A stretch of DNA of 64,000 nucleotides from Aphelocoma coerulescens (lineage: Eukaryota > Chordata > Aves > Passeriformes > Corvidae): contig NC_091017.1 of assembly GCF_041296385.1 (NCBI RefSeq), positions 45,703,714 to 45,767,713 on the forward strand, read 5' to 3'. Every line of letters starts with the position of its first letter. The first letter of the stretch is position 1. This document shows, piece by piece, positions 42,501-57,400 of the stretch. The notes below the pieces were generated by a model. It worked only from the letters and a program-made list of their open reading frames with translations, did not search any database and had not been told where the DNA came from. Position numbers and translations under genes: made by a program.

Positions 42501-45193
42501 TCCTATGGAGAGAGAAAGTGGGATTGGAAGACAAGTGATCTTTGCTAAATTGCACTTGCTGTGGCCTTCTAGCTCCCTTCTAGCCTCTCTTAATTTCTTT
42601 GATATGTTCCTCTGTATCTTCAGTGTCAGTAATGTTTATGTGTTATATAGCAGAAGGGCCTTTTGGTTCATAGTAAATTTATAGGGGAATAATCTAAATC
42701 CTCGATAGCTGGCCTATGATCTGAGTAATACAACTTCACTCTTCCAGCACATTATCTGGGTAATTATTGGATCTGTGCATTTATCTGGGGAGTACATAAA
42801 TATCCTTTACAGAACCTTCGCTATCCGTAGTCCTCACTGGTAGTAGAGTGTGTGGGAAGGTCTGACACCTACCTGAGACAAGCCTGGCACTCACATCCTT
42901 CTTTGTGCAAGAGAACAACGATGATTAATCCTTTACTTTGTCTTTAGCAGAGAACGGTGCAAGACCTTTAGTACTAAAATGATAGACTGAAATATTGATT
43001 TTCAGCAGAGATTGTAAATGAGAAGAAAAATTAATGAACAAGAGGGATGTCAGGATAATATTTTAGCTGGTAGGAGCTTCAGTGGAGGAGGGTTTTGCAC
43101 TGATTGTGGCAAAACTGTCCCAAAAGGCTAGGCGGGTAGGAGAGTCAAAAAGGGGAATAAAAAAGAAAATTCAGATCCTAAGAACGATTTTAATTAATCT
43201 ATCTGATTAAAAATAAATTAATGTGAATTTCTTCATCCCACCTGTCATTTTTCTGTATTTTTTGTAATTAATTAGTGTAATTAATAATTTATACAGATAT
43301 ATTTGCATATACACATGTGTAAATACTTACACAGACACATGTGCACATATATAATTTTTTATACACACATGCACCTATATATTACAAAATATAAGGCCAC
43401 AATTAGTTTTGTACCAGCTGATAAATAGCTTGTAATCTAAATCAGATAAAATTTTAAGTAGATATGGGGAAAATTCTTTGCTCTAGTGTTGGTCTGTTAA
43501 CTTTTCCTTTAGCTGGCTTGTTGAAATGTGGCTTAAAGCCCTTGATAGTGATTGTAATCACATGCAGTGACAGCCTTTGTGTCAGTGTTGGTGAAGATAA
43601 AGCTGATCAATTCCTACCTGGATGGGAATTTTTCATTAATATATTAGGGATTTGGTGCTGAAAATCTTACTGGCAGTATAGATGCTGTCATTCTTTTAAT
43701 GAGAGATTCAGCATGTTGTTTGTGACAAAAGTCATGTTGACCACACAAAAATCACTGAAAAGGAGAATGTGGTTCTCAGAAAGGAAATTATTCCAAAGAC
43801 TTGTTTTTCCTATTTAAGTCTACTTCTTAACATTTTTGTATTGTCTTATGTTCACGACCTGAGAAATTGCTCACAGTTAAGTTAATTTTATAGTAGTCAC
43901 CTGTAAGTTATTGGAAACAGACGTCTGTTTCAACATAAATACTTTTCCTGTGTTCTCTGTACCAGTGTTTTATTATTGAGTTTGTAACAATTTGCAGTTA
44001 TAACCAGTTCCAAAAGGGAATTGCTTATGGAAATCAAACAACTAATTTAAAAACTACCTGAAAGCTTTTGCACTGCAAGAAAAGTGCATGCCCTGTATCT
44101 TCTGCTCTGCTTAACACTTGCATTTATATTATGAAGTATGTTCTGCTACATTAGTTTAGGAAACATATTGCAATGTGAATTACATAATTGTTAAGTGTTA
44201 CATGTTTAAGTGTCATTACTCACTGCTAAATTGTGGTAAATTAAGTGTCAAGGTTTCTTTAATTTTGTGTGCATTGTGTTGTAAAAGGTTTGTCTTCAAT
44301 TTATGACTTATTTGCCACTAATTTTACAGAAGAGATTGTTAAAACCTAACATTGATGGAGGTATTTGTTTGCAGGTTTTGCTGTTTTGAGGTTTTGGGCT
44401 TAAGCTTTATGGGCGTTGTGTGCTTTGGTTAAGTCAGAAAATATTTCCTTTTGTTTTGATGGCTTGACTCTCTTATCACCTGTGACTTCCTCCAAGCTGT
44501 AGTTATATTGCATGGTGTGAAATTGGAAAATCTGTTCTGTGTGTGTTCTAATGGATGTGACGGTCATTAAGTATATGAGTCTTCTGACGTTGTAATCAGA
44601 TGTGAATCAGTATGTTAAATATCCATGAAGCAACATCTGCTTCACAGAGTGACCTTCTGCTAAAGAATACTTAGCATCTATTAGCAGATCATAGTGCAGA
44701 TCTGCCTTATTTGAAATGCACTAAACTAGAGTAGTCTACTGCTGTTTAGCAACTAGCTTGTAATAATTTATTGCAGTTAAATAAAGCTTAAAAAACTCCA
44801 TTAAATAATTATAGGGATTATATGCATTTTGAAAACCTTTGTGTTCTACTGAAATTACCCATTTAATTTCAGGGTTGGTTTGTTAAAAAAAGCTGAAGTC
44901 TAAAGGCACATTAGGGGATCTGTCAGATGCTATTTTCTGTAGGTGTTAATAAAACCAGATTAAAAAAAAACCCTGAAATTAAAACCAAAAGCAATTTTAC
45001 CATCTGTTGTATATTAATTAGAACTTGGTGTATCAAGGGTAAACTTGCTCTTACAGAATGTCACTGAATGTCTGCTAATAGAATAATATGCAAATATATT
45101 AGATGATAGGATTAAATTGAATTTCTCATTCTGCTTTGGTTGTAGTAAATGCCAAGATGTTGTATAACGAAATTTAATTTTCTTTCTTCTTAG

Positions 45194-45431
45194 AACAACC
45201 TCCAAATAACCAAGGCCAGTCGACCCTGCAGCCTTTGCCACCTTCTCACAAGCAACATTCAGCACAGCATCACCCATCCATCACCTCACTTAACAGAAAC
45301 TCACTGACAAATAGGAGGAATCAGAGTCCGGCCCCGCCGGCTGCTTTGCCCGCCGAGCTGCAAACCACACCTGAGTCAGTCCAGCTGCAGGACAGCTGGG
45401 TGCTTGGCAGTAATGCGCCACTGGAAAGCAG
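45194..45431 (+). CDS. TENM3: Teneurin-3 cytoplasmic-domain exon ending in LESR
   Basis: Best-supported exon in the window. It encodes about 80 residues of the teneurin intracellular domain, which sits in the cytoplasm ahead of the single transmembrane helix and is reported in teneurins to bind adaptors and to be releasable to the nucleus. Acceptor: TTTCTTCTTAG at 45183-45193. Donor: GCAG|GTAATT at 45431/45432. Length 238 nt, entering in phase 1 and leaving in phase 2. By residue: EQPPNNQGQ at 1-9, LPPSHKQH at 15-22, [11 protein letters not shown] at 32-42, proline-rich SPAPPAALP at 45-53, [17 protein letters not shown] at 58-74. From memory this matches TENM3 over TENM1, 2 or 4 almost throughout; one apparent difference from human is alanine for valine at residue 75. 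The next known segment, leading to the transmembrane helix, is not in the window. Confidence 0.97.
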
Positions 45432-48400
45432 GTAATTACTTAGGTACTACTACAGACTCTGGCAATTCTAAAGAAAACACTTAGCTTAATGAAAGTTGAC
45501 CCGCAGCTAATACTTCCCCTCATTCAGCAAGCAAAACTGAAAACTTTTCAGTCCTAAAAAATCTGTCCTCACTCTAAAATCTGCAATGACAATCTTCTCC
45601 CTTACAGTCCTATTCCAAAGTAATGAGTATATTAATTTTTCCAGACAAGCATTTTCCTTCCTGTTCATAATCTGTGAATTTTACCTGTTTGAAGAAATTT
45701 CTTGCCTTGCTTGCCAGATATGTTATGTGTCAAATATATACTGTCATACAGATCAAATGTTAAATAACTTTCAGTAATAGTTTTAACTCTTCTACTTGGT
45801 ACCTTTAAAGAAATACTTATGTGAAACTAGGTGTTTTTAAAGGTGCCTAGGATTTGGTGAGACAAAAGAACTCAGTTCTGGTGTAATGATAAATTTGTCC
45901 TTGATAACTGGTTCTAGGAAAGAAGCAGCTAATATGAAGGGTGACACTAGCTTTTTTAGATGCAGAATGATCTATAAAAAAAATTGATAGGACTTACTGG
46001 CACAGAGCTGAATTTACCTACAGTGATTAATTAGTACTCATGTAACACTCAATCAGCACTATTTTTTTATTAAAGAAAGCCATAATATTCCAATTTAGTT
46101 ATTAAACTGAGCATTTATTACTATAGTGAAATTGACAGTAATTCTCAAAAATGTTTATGAAATCCCTTTGGTTTATTCTTTGAATCCCTTTAAATTATGT
46201 TTTATAGACAGCGAAGATGATTTTGACTAATCTAAAAGATACATGACCTTAAGATTCTCTTTTAAGTAGTTTTTATCACCATAGATGTTTCAGGCAGCTC
46301 CTCTGTAAGACAGTTTGGAATGGCTGTTCCTTTTCTTAGTTTTCTTGGACTCTCCTGTGTTGTTTATGAGACATAAGCACTGTGGAACAGCATTCCACTG
46401 AAGAGATTTCATCATCATATTCAAACAATCTAGTACATTAAGAAAGAATTTTCTTATAGAACAAAAAAATTTATAGTGGGAAAAAGGTGTTTGATGTTTT
46501 CCTGATGCTAGTTAATCTCAGGTAGATGGGTAAGGTCTTTGATGTTTGCTTCTATTGACATATATTTTTTTATTGTGTTTAAAAGGTGTAGGACTACTTG
46601 AATGAGAATGCCACTTCCAACCTTAAGTATTTTTTGTAAAGTCTCTTCATCTTTTAAATATTCCTGATGGAAACCTAAGAGTGTTTTGAGTGTTCAAGTT
46701 TTGAACACTTGCGAATGAGTTAAAATGTAAAAATTTCATGTAAAAACTGACACAGCTCTACTACTGTGGTTTTTCTAATAGTCTTACTTGGTTGGAACTC
46801 TGGAGGTGAAGTACCCATCTTATTTGTCATTGATTTTTCCCCTTTTGGTTAAGGTTCCCTACTGAGTGTGATTTTCAGGCTCAGTTTCAACTATATTAAC
46901 AACTTTGTGATAGGTCTCTTTCTTCATCCTTTTCTTGGACTAAAAGAAAGTTTATTTCCTCTTTAGCAATATTCTAGCTTATGCTTATTGTTGGGGGTTT
47001 TTTCCTTCTCTTTTTTTTTTTTATCTGACTTAGATGACAGCCATTCAGAGGTAGAGAATGTGAATGTCAGCATATATACACAACTATCTTTCTAGCTCTA
47101 TAGGCTCATACTGATGATGGGTGACATAAAAATGACATACAGTTTGCTGTCATGTATAGCTGAGCAGTGAATTGGCTGGGTATGTGTATGTGCATGTGCA
47201 TGTAGGAGACAGGGATGTATTTGCAAAGGCTGGAGGAGGTTTTAGTCCCTATCATTCTGCAGTAGTAGTGAAAGTGACTTCAAAATATGTATTTCATAAT
47301 ATTGGATTCAGTTGTGTATTTACTAGAACATACTGCAGTTTGGCTCTGTGCACAGTAATATTAATGAGAATTAATGCATTTGTGTGAAGCATTGCTGTTA
47401 GTGGCTAAATAGATGAACTGTGAGGTAACAGATCAGTGATGTCCAACAGAAACGTCAATTTACATTTTTTTAAATATAAAAAGACTCTTTGCTTAAATGT
47501 TTATGAGCACCTAAAACTGTAACTTGAATGAATTGAATTATGTGAGTGCTTCTTTCATCTTTGATGCCATCTTTAAACGACAGTAAGGTTACTGAGCAGA
47601 GGCAGAAATTGTCTTCCCTCTATTTGGGCTCAGTAAAATCTACATTAACAAAAAAAGCAAGACAGTAAGAGAATATTTCCTGCAGGTGTCCTGCAGACTG
47701 CAGGACCCGTCATTGCACATTTAATGATCTTTACTATTTGACTGGTCCCTAGCCTGCTGTAAGTTAGGTTTATTTGTAGAGCCAATAGATCTGCTGGAGG
47801 AACTGGCACTTAGAGAATAGTATGAACTTAGGAAGAAATCAAAAACTTTCCATTTTGTTGCTTGAATTACTGGTTGGACAGCCAAAATCATGCAAATAAA
47901 TGACTATGAGTCAGGTCATAATTAAATATTAGTAGGTTTTTTATTATCATTGAACTTTTAAGTTTTTATTCACCTACTAGTTTTAGTAATGATTTCTTGA
48001 GCATCAGTATCAGTAGTTACATTCTCATGACTTTTGAGTTTTAGTAGAATCTAAATTACTGATATTTAAAAAGACATAGTAAATTACTTCTTTAAATGCT
48101 CTCTATGTTAAATATTTGAATGTGCAGAATTTTTCTAATGCACAATCAATTATGAATGTTAGAGATGGACAGAGGAAAAGTATGTTAGAACTCATAAATG
48201 TGTAGATAAAAAGAAGCTGGTAGCATCTCTTAGTGCATTTCCTGGGAAGTATTTCATTTATTTTAAGCATTGAATGTAAAAGATCAATTTGTTGGGAAGG
48301 GGAAATTTACATATTCCAGTCAAGGAATAAATCTCTGAGAATATTATATAACCTTATCCAGAATCTGTGCTAATGTGGCAGTGAATCAAAGAAGAACTTT

Positions 48401-51400
48401 GCTTTTTCTTACTAGATTTGCTGCAAAAAATACCTCATTTGAAAGATGGCTGCATTTTGTATGATGGACTGTGAATTTTTTATAGAAACTAGCCAAGAAA
48501 CTAACATGCTTTTCATAGTTTATACAGATACTACTTAGTCTTCTTTTACCACTTAGTCTTAAAAGTAGAGTGGTAGGTACATTACTGTATTCAGCTACTT
48601 ACCTACTTATTTGGCCAAGAAAAAAGAAGGAATTGGCTGAAGAAATACTTCATGGCTGGAAAATATTTTGGCATTTTGAAGGATTTAATTAAAATACTGG
48701 AATATCTCAGAAACAGTATAGACAATTCCTGGAATGTGTTACTTCAAACCTGTTCTGTAAACTTGATTCAAAATTCATTTTAGAATGTGAAGATTTTAGA
48801 AACTCCTAAAGTGTGATGAACATACCCATATTTCTTTATTGGGGTAGATTGCCAATGATCCAATTGCCTTCAGTATTGATTAAGGTGTGGAAAGGGTGTT
48901 GATAGTTTCCAGGGAAGTTTTAAATAAATTTGTGTAGAGGCTGATTGATTGTCTGCAAAAGCAGTGTTGCTAGAGGTTAAAGTCTGCTCAAACCAGCTAT
49001 TTTACACATTCCACCCACTAAAACAGTGCCTGGTTTAAGCAAATTCAAAATTGTTCTGTTCTGTAAGTCTTCCAGGTTTTCACACATGGACTTGATTAGA
49101 CATGTTACTTCTGTTGAGAAGGTGCATGATACATAATAAAGGCACAAACTGGGGATGGAGTTCAAGTCCTGCTCTTCTGAAGACCCTGTTTATCACTGTG
49201 GGTGTGTCACGTTGCTGATCTGCAAATTCAAGAAACAGGACTCTCTTTAGATTGCTGACAGCATGAATGCATTTGAAAAATTGATATGCCATAATTATGG
49301 GATCATTATATAAACACATTAGGAATTAAGTATTGTTTTCAAAGACTAAAGTCAAAAAGTTCTATTTTCTTCTGACATTCTCTTACTGTCGGGTTCTCAC
49401 TGAGCATCAGTTTGAATCCTAAAACACCAAGCCCATATGCTTTTATAAGCTTTCTTTGATGTCTACAGTGTCTTGCTTTAGATTTTTGCTTGATCCCTCT
49501 GGCATCTTTCCTGCTCAAATATCCCTTGCTGTCACCATAAGTACTTGGAATCTGATCATGCTGTGTATTTTGTCCTTTGGCTCTTAGGCAAGCACCAGTA
49601 GTCCAGAATCCAGTAGCATTTGCACAGTATTCCTTGAGTTTATCATTCCTGTTTTCAGAGGTACACAGTCATTGAAGTAAGAATGGACCCAAGTATTTTA
49701 TGTTAATCGTTCCCTGTTTTAGATAGGATAAGAAACATATGCAGTTCTAAAATAAAATAATAGTGGCTTCCTTTGTTTCTCCCCTTCATTTCCTCACTAT
49801 TCCCTGAGAGAACCAGAGTCTGTGATGCTTCCTTTGCCTCTCCTGCTGCTGTGCATTGTCATTTGCAGAACATGAGATCCCCATTCACTCTGGTAGCCAG
49901 CCCTCTGCGTATTTTGCTGGCTGGCTGGCTGTGCCAGATAGCCAGCAAGAGGCTGTCTTTTAATAGTCTCAGTTCACTTTTATTACTTCATCTCTGGTCC
50001 AGCCTCATCAAGTAAACAACATCCCCCATTATGCACTGTTCAGTCCTTAAGCCTGTCTTGCCACAGGCAGAAGTCAGGAATTTTATTCAAGGACTTGCAG
50101 ATAAATAAGGGGTCAGCAGAGGGTAACGGTCACCTCATGATAGCCTTGTAACACTGTGTCTTCAGGCTGCAATCCAGCATGTTGTTCAGAAGACATCATG
50201 GAAGGCAGATAAATCCCACATTCAGTTTTGCACAAACAGAGTTACACAACAGAATTAGTATAATTCTTTTTTGTGGGATCATCCCATTCTTTAATTTGAA
50301 ATTGCACCTCTAATTTCATCTTTTTGTATCTTTATGTATAGAGAATTAGAAAGTCAAGCAGTCCTTGCAAATGGTCATGACAACCTTATAGAGATGGATG
50401 TGTTTTCTCCAACATATCACGATAGCAGTTATGGGTATGTGACTCTTAAGTGTTTGCATGATGCTAACTGTTGACACAGAAAACAAAGTGTGATTTGAAA
50501 AAAAATTATTGCGATAGGAAAACATCTGGAACAAACTTACTCAGCCTTACATCTGATTTTTTAAAAATTAGTCTAAATAATGTCATACTGACTCATAGTA
50601 TATACAAAATGGAAACTCTGACTGCCAAATCTTGCTTGCTTTAAGACATTAAGAATGCAATGGACATCGTATTAATTCTCTATGGCCCAAGTCTGCAGGC
50701 CGTTGCAAAATATTTGCATGATTACACATTTGCCAGATCTGATTCTTAGTTTGTGACTTATTTACTACTTAGCAAATATTTTTTACAAATATTGTGACAT
50801 ATTAATATAGCATAAAGGAAGACCAAAGAAGTTAAGAAGAGTTACATACCTAGTCCATAATATTTTTACCAGCTAGTTGGAGATCGCAACTGCTGGTAAG
50901 TAACTGTAAATAGAGATTTCCATATAAATTACTATTTCAATTTACAATGTAGAACTGTTCCATATCTACTTGACTTTGTCAATAATCTGTGTCTAATTTT
51001 GGAACTATGTTTTGGCATTCTTATGCCAAATCAGTATAATTAGTTTCTGGTGCATACACACACAAAAAAAGAAAAAAAAACCCTGACAGAGCAGTACCAT
51101 TTCTGAACTGATGATCATAAATTTACCTTTTTTGTTTGCTTGTTTATACTCCACTAAAAATCAAATTTTTATGTCCAAATTCTGTTTTGCTAATGGTAAC
51201 TCCTAACTTTATAAAAGGGACAATGTGCTATTTGATTAAATGAGGAGATCTGCAGTTGCCCACTAATTAATCTGTAATATATATTGACACAGTACATTGA
51301 TTTGCTTCTCCCAAAAACTCTTAAGCTTTCACTTAGCCACAAATTAAAATCAACAGCAGGAAGAGAATGGTGTGTTAAATTCAATTAGTCAGCCATTATC

Positions 51401-54400
51401 AGCAAACTCAAAGATATTGCAGATATTTTCCAGAAGATCCCAATATATTTTCTTCAAAGTAAAAATGTAAGCATATCGTATTAAAACAGAACAAAGCCAA
51501 ATACTATTGTTCCATGTAGGACAATTACAATACAATACTGGTTCAGATGCATAAATGTTGAGGTAGTGTTAATAGAACCATGCCTGGTCTATGCTTTGTA
51601 TGTTTGTAATGGAATCACCATCTGTAAGTATTTTAGCAAATGGACTATGAAATTCCTGTTTGCTGATACTAATTCAGGTAACAATACAATGAAATTTATC
51701 TTGTCTGTAATCCCTTCATTTTATCCCAAAATTATGCTAGCAGGGATCATCTCCTGGTGTGAAAGTTGTCCAGAGATAATAATACATCCGTTCCAAAGCA
51801 TAATAGATTTGGGACTACAACATGCTATCAGCATGAAGATTCAGTTTATCAATGTCACTAACATACTGTGTCACAGCTAGAATCATTATATATTTGTTTC
51901 TTTGTTTTCATGTCATGCGTGTATTACATTATGATATACTATTTCTTCATTTGTATGGCTTACAGAGAGAATATTAATCCAATGAATTTGACAATTTTAG
52001 TGTTAAGAATGATTATAGAAATACACATTTTACATAGAAATTCTAATGATTCATAGGCCTAGACCTAAAGAATAGTTGTTTATAGCTTCAAGAGATGTAT
52101 TAACAGTGCATTAATTATCATAAAACAGCTGGAAATCTGTATTTTAGTGATATGTATTGTTGACTTTATTCTCTTCTCTAAAGTATAAACATATATTAGT
52201 GTACCTGTTGACAAATCAGCTTAGTTTGAAGTAAGAAGTCTTTTTTCCTTTTACCTAACCTGATAGTCCTATTCCCCAAGTTACTTAGGTGTCAAAATCT
52301 GAAAATATGTAAGATTCACTATCAGTGAATGACTGTATTTATATTACTTATTGATAAAGCTTGCTAGTATTTTCTATATTTTTCTATATTCTGTATTTTC
52401 TGTTTTCTATTGTCCCCTCATTTTCTGAAAATTTCATATTTTTTCCAGGGTTGGGGTTTGAAAACTTCCTGTTGTATTTAAGTACGAATTCTTTGCAAGG
52501 AAGTTGATTGGGCGTTTTTGTCATCTGTTGGGGACAAAGTTCAGGAGAGCTAAGTTTAGGGCATGCTTTATTAAACTTAGTAGTGGTAGAGGAGAAAACT
52601 GAAAAAGGCTGAGTACAAAAGGAATAGGAGTGGGTAGATGGATTAGTCCACAAGGAAGAACGGAGACTTTTGGTTAAGCAAGGTGGGACACAGATAAAAT
52701 GCTAGAGAACTAGAGGCTGAATATCTATGATGAAAACCAAGATAATTTCTTGTCCTTTACTGCTTGTGATTATTTGTGAAATCCTTTTGAATTGCATGCA
52801 CCTCATCACCTATAGGACTGACTCAACATGGTGAGAAACCTTGGCTGCTGGCATATACTCTACTAATGACAGAAGCCAGAAATAATCAATTATTTTCTAT
52901 CTGTGATGGCCTGTGCAGATAAGAAAGCTTTCACTATGATTTCTAAAGTTTCTCCAAACTTTCTTAAATAAAATCACAAGTTAACACTTTAGTAAAAAAA
53001 TTATCATCAACATCATAAATCTAGCACAGAAAACTTGCAAAATTAAAAGCTAACTTCTTTCTACAGTTCCTTGGCTGCAGCTGAGCTTACCATCCCAATA
53101 AGTGCAGGTCAAGTTGAACCAGAAGGGAATTTTAACAGATTCTGGAGATTCTTTCTGTCGCATTCAAACAGGTGAGGAAACAATACCAAATGTCGTGGCA
53201 AAACAAAGACCTGGATAACTGTATAATGCCTGCATTCAGCATCTGTGATAATGCTGATTGATCAAAGAGAAGTTCAGCTGCAAAAAGTTATGTGTAGAAA
53301 TGAGAACCATAAAAGATAAAGCATCACCCTCCTCTGAGCATAAGATGTAATCCTCTGCCTTGAATCCATGAATGGTGGTCTCTCAGTTCTATGAAACTTG
53401 GCATGTTGCATATGAGAGACAATGCAAGCGTAGTATTCAAGTTTCCAGCAAGGAACAATGACTGGAAAATAGGAATGACTGTTGCATCAGGTGTGTGCAC
53501 AGTCGCCAAGTTGGCCGCAGTCGCTGTAGCTCAGAGGTTGTGACAGTGCTGTTGCTGTAGTGACAGATTGTGGCTGTGTGAGTGACTGCTTATACTGTAG
53601 AAGTGGCAGCACAGAGTTCATCACGACTTACCATAGACTCCAAATTGTGAGAGAAACACAGCTGTGGACATCAGTAAGTGAGCTAAGGTTCACACATCCA
53701 TTATGATGGAATCTTCAGCCTGCTTGCAGCTTCAGGCAGAATCAGATCCTATCAGTCACACAGCAGAATAATACTTCCCTTCTTTAAACTCCTTCTGGTT
53801 TTATTTTCTTTTAAAATGTCCAGTAGCTCAGTCAGTTCAGACAAAATTTCAACCTTTGTTCCAAATTCTGAGTTAATCCTTGGGTTCATAATGCAGCTCT
53901 GGGTCTCTCTTAAACTGTATTTCTTTTTTAAATACTCTCAATGTGTCTTTTGAGACATTTAAAGCAATTGTTCTCTTTCAACTTTATGAAGAAGCAAGGG
54001 TAGTAAAAAGATTGGAGGAGTAGTTGTGTTCTACATTTCTTTGATTTTCTGCCTGGAAACTGTAACTTACTAAATATTTAAGATAGGAACTGGCTATGGT
54101 TAGAATGCCTCATCTCAGAGACAACTTTTCCTGTCTCTGTCTTGTTAGGGGTATGATTCCAGAAGAGCGGAGAAGATAAGGAATTGTAATATAAACCCTT
54201 ACTGCTCACATAAGCATTTCAGGTCCTCACTGCAAAATTCAGATGCTTTCCTCCGCTCTCCCTTCCTCTGGAGAGATGAGAACTGCAATAGCAGGAATAT
54301 TGTATCAGAAATACTGAATTCAGTATCAGAAAGTGCAATAAAGGGCTGCCAAGTTCACTCCCAACTGCTGCCTCCTTCAGAAGTGAACATCACCAACAAT

Positions 54401-57400
54401 ATCAAGAGCCAAGTCACTTACTCTAACCTAGGTGGAAGTCTGTGTAAGTACTAGTCCTCTGAGAGACCCAGAGGAAGCCTGTAAGGCAACAGAGCTACTT
54501 GATATTTTTTCAGCGATACATAGATCTAGTTTCACTCTCATCTGGAAGGTGAGTAATGGTACTGTTCTGCAATGAACAGTATGAGTAACTGCAGTTGAGC
54601 CAGGTTTCCTTCCTTGTTCACGCAGCACAAGGCATTATTTGCATTGGACTCCCTTGCTCATTTCTGCAAAATGTGGCTTAGCATTGTTTGTTCTCCTTGT
54701 TCATCTTCACAGAGTGCAGCATAGCAGAGAGGAGCACGAAGGAGCAGGCTTGGGAGAGCCATCTGATTATTATGGTTATTTTGATCATAGATATGCAGAA
54801 ATGAATTCCTCCTTCTCTGGGATCTAGAACTAGCAGCCTGAATCTGAATTTGGAGAAACAAATACTAGGATAACAGGTGCCCTCTGCATCCTGTAGCACT
54901 GTGTTCTTTCTTGTACTGCCAGGAAGGTGGAGGTGATGCAGAGGAAGATTAACACACCAAAGGAGAGGAAGTTTGGGGCTTTTGTCAGCATTCAGTCCTT
55001 CAAGTCATCATGTCCTGGTGACTTTCACAGCAGACTGGGGCACTGTCTTGTCTGAATTGCTCTTTGAAGCTTCAGCTGCAAGTTGCTATGCCTAACTTCT
55101 CCATTCCTTTCTCTAGCAGCCAGCAGATCTGTAGCCTGCAAGTGCCAGATGTGAAAAAACACACAAGCAGTAAAGAAGACACTTTAGCCCTAGAAGAACT
55201 TTTGTTCTTTCTTGAATTTCAGTGTTCAATTTTCAAAGAAGGCAAGTCCTTGGTGTAAACCCAGCAAATTCAAGCAAGTGTTACCATATGTAAAGTGCTT
55301 TTCTGAGACATTTCAATAATCTGGTAGAAGAGGCTTGTCTCCATTTCCCACAGATGTTTCCTCTGTTTTTGCATATGGATAATAGATGCCTTCTCCTTCT
55401 TTCTTTCCTCCAAACTTTGATCATCATTTCGTCTGATGTGATCTTGGAGCTTTTTCCAGGATTGTGATAGCATTAATACTGACCCCAAGGAAGGGGAAAT
55501 TCACTTTTATCTCTTCCTAAGCAATTTTTTAATTGCAATTCTGCCCAGAAAATAAACTAAGACAAATTCACAGCATAACACAATTTCTGTGCTGGCTTGG
55601 AGTTATGTTAAATGCAGCCATATGGTTCTGTGGAAGTCAGTCATAAGCTTGTGCTAAGGGCAAACACCACCAGCTATGTGGTTTCATCTCAGAAGAATGT
55701 TAAAAGAAGTTGAAGACAGGCATAAAGTGTTCACAGAGAAACAAAAATTCAATTCCTGCTAGAGCCTGCTGGGAAAGCTTATCTCATGCATCAATGAACC
55801 AGAGTTCAAATGAAACCTAGCCAGTAATTTCTGTTATCTTTTACATCTTTCGTATAATGTCAGTCGGCAGAGATTAATCTTTTCTTTCTATCTGTTTCCT
55901 CAGCTCGGTGCAAGGAATCGTATTTATTGATGTGGTCTATCCATTAGTGAATTGGGCAGAGCTCGCTAATGTCAAGTGGCAGGTGAGGGTCATGGTCTCT
56001 CTCAGAGACCCCAGTTCAATCCAGCATGAATAGGGTCTGTCAGCAGAGAGAGGGCACACCAGTCAGTAGGTGCAGTACTATGATTGATCGCGATCTTGGA
56101 CCACTGTCTTTTACACGTTTAATGGTTTTCTCCTCGTTCTGACAGTTAATGTATCTTGTAGGGGTTTTTGAACAAACAAAAAAGCATGATAACCCATTCC
56201 CAGGAGGGAAAAATTCAGCTAGTTTGCATTAAGGAAAGTCAGGGAGAGACAAATACAAAATCTTAAATGAGAGAAGTTGGAGCAAACTAAAATAGCTGCA
56301 GCTGGATGTATCCCTTCTCTCCTTAACTTTCTTAAGATTAATTGATCTCCTTGAATGGAAATGGCAAGTAAAATGCTATGTCTTTACACAGAGATAGACA
56401 TGCACTATCCCTGCATGTGTCTGTGATGACGTATTTGAGGTTGAGCTCCCAAACCTTAGAAGTCTGTTCTGTCTGAAAGTCTATTCTGCCCATTTGAAAC
56501 ATCAGAAAAATAAAAATATAAAGTTGCAGTTATCCTTATGCCTCATCTGCTTACACTGGCCTCATGATGCAGCCAAACTTTTGTAGAAGGTTTTTGAAAA
56601 GCCGAATTATTGATTGCTTCTGTCGCCAAATAGGTGCATTATGAATTGGGACCATTTGAGGGGCAAAATCCGGTGATTTATTTTTGGTTCAGGCGAGCAA
56701 TCATCACAGTTGTGTTCATGACAAAACAGAATAGTTAACAGTTTTTATGCCTAGGAATTCAGCAATACCATTATATTAAACATCAAACCCAGTCAATAGG
56801 AGTACTATCGAATTCCAAACAGAGAAGTTGAGTCTCCTGAAGTATTTATGCCACCAAAACACAACTTCACTAAAATTTACATTTCCCTCAACTTGCATTC
56901 ACTCAAAGTGGATTTGATAGAAGTTTTTCTCCACCTCTGGAGCCTTAGGAGAAAGCAATTGATGTGTTTCTAATTCTAAGTGTCTAAGGTATAGATATTA
57001 CATCTTGTGCCTTGCAGTGAATCCAGGCTGAAAGACTGAGGACCTTAACAGAATGCATAAGACATTTTACCTGGGCTTGCTTAAAAATGTGTTAATTCAT
57101 GTAATAATGTCCACAGATTCAACACGCCTTCAAGGCAAATAGATAATTTTTAATAGAGTTAGATACTGGCAGATTTGAGTTGGTTTGGGGAGGAAGATTA
57201 ACCTATGCTCCACTATGTAAAAATTGGTGTGCTCATTTCATAAAATATTTAATTTTTGATTACAGAAAACAGAATGGCATTGCCTTAGCTGGAGGAGTCC
57301 AGTAAAGTACAGTGATCTTTTGAGTCTACAGTGGTCTCCTGTCCTGGTGATTGCTGTTGTGTCCAGGGTTTTTCTCAAATTGCCAGGGCAAGAGATGAGT

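Larger units (their letters stand above)
9320..45193 (+). other. TENM3: TENM3 intron of about 36 kb
   Basis: Begins with donor GTAAGA (9320) and ends with a CT-rich tract and acceptor TTAG (45190-45193). It holds a tRNA-derived SINE, an ERVL/CR1 composite, a GC-rich island near 24745-24945, a pyrimidine-rich stretch at 22777-23100, poly(A) or poly(T) runs at 17951-17965, 24541-24553 and 25417-25431, an (AC)n run at 39511-39525 and a short tandem duplication at 39309-39338. Elsewhere I find only short reading frames without supporting splice signals, including a 130-codon one at 10128-10520. Conserved non-coding elements are likely but cannot be recognised without alignments. Confidence 0.85.
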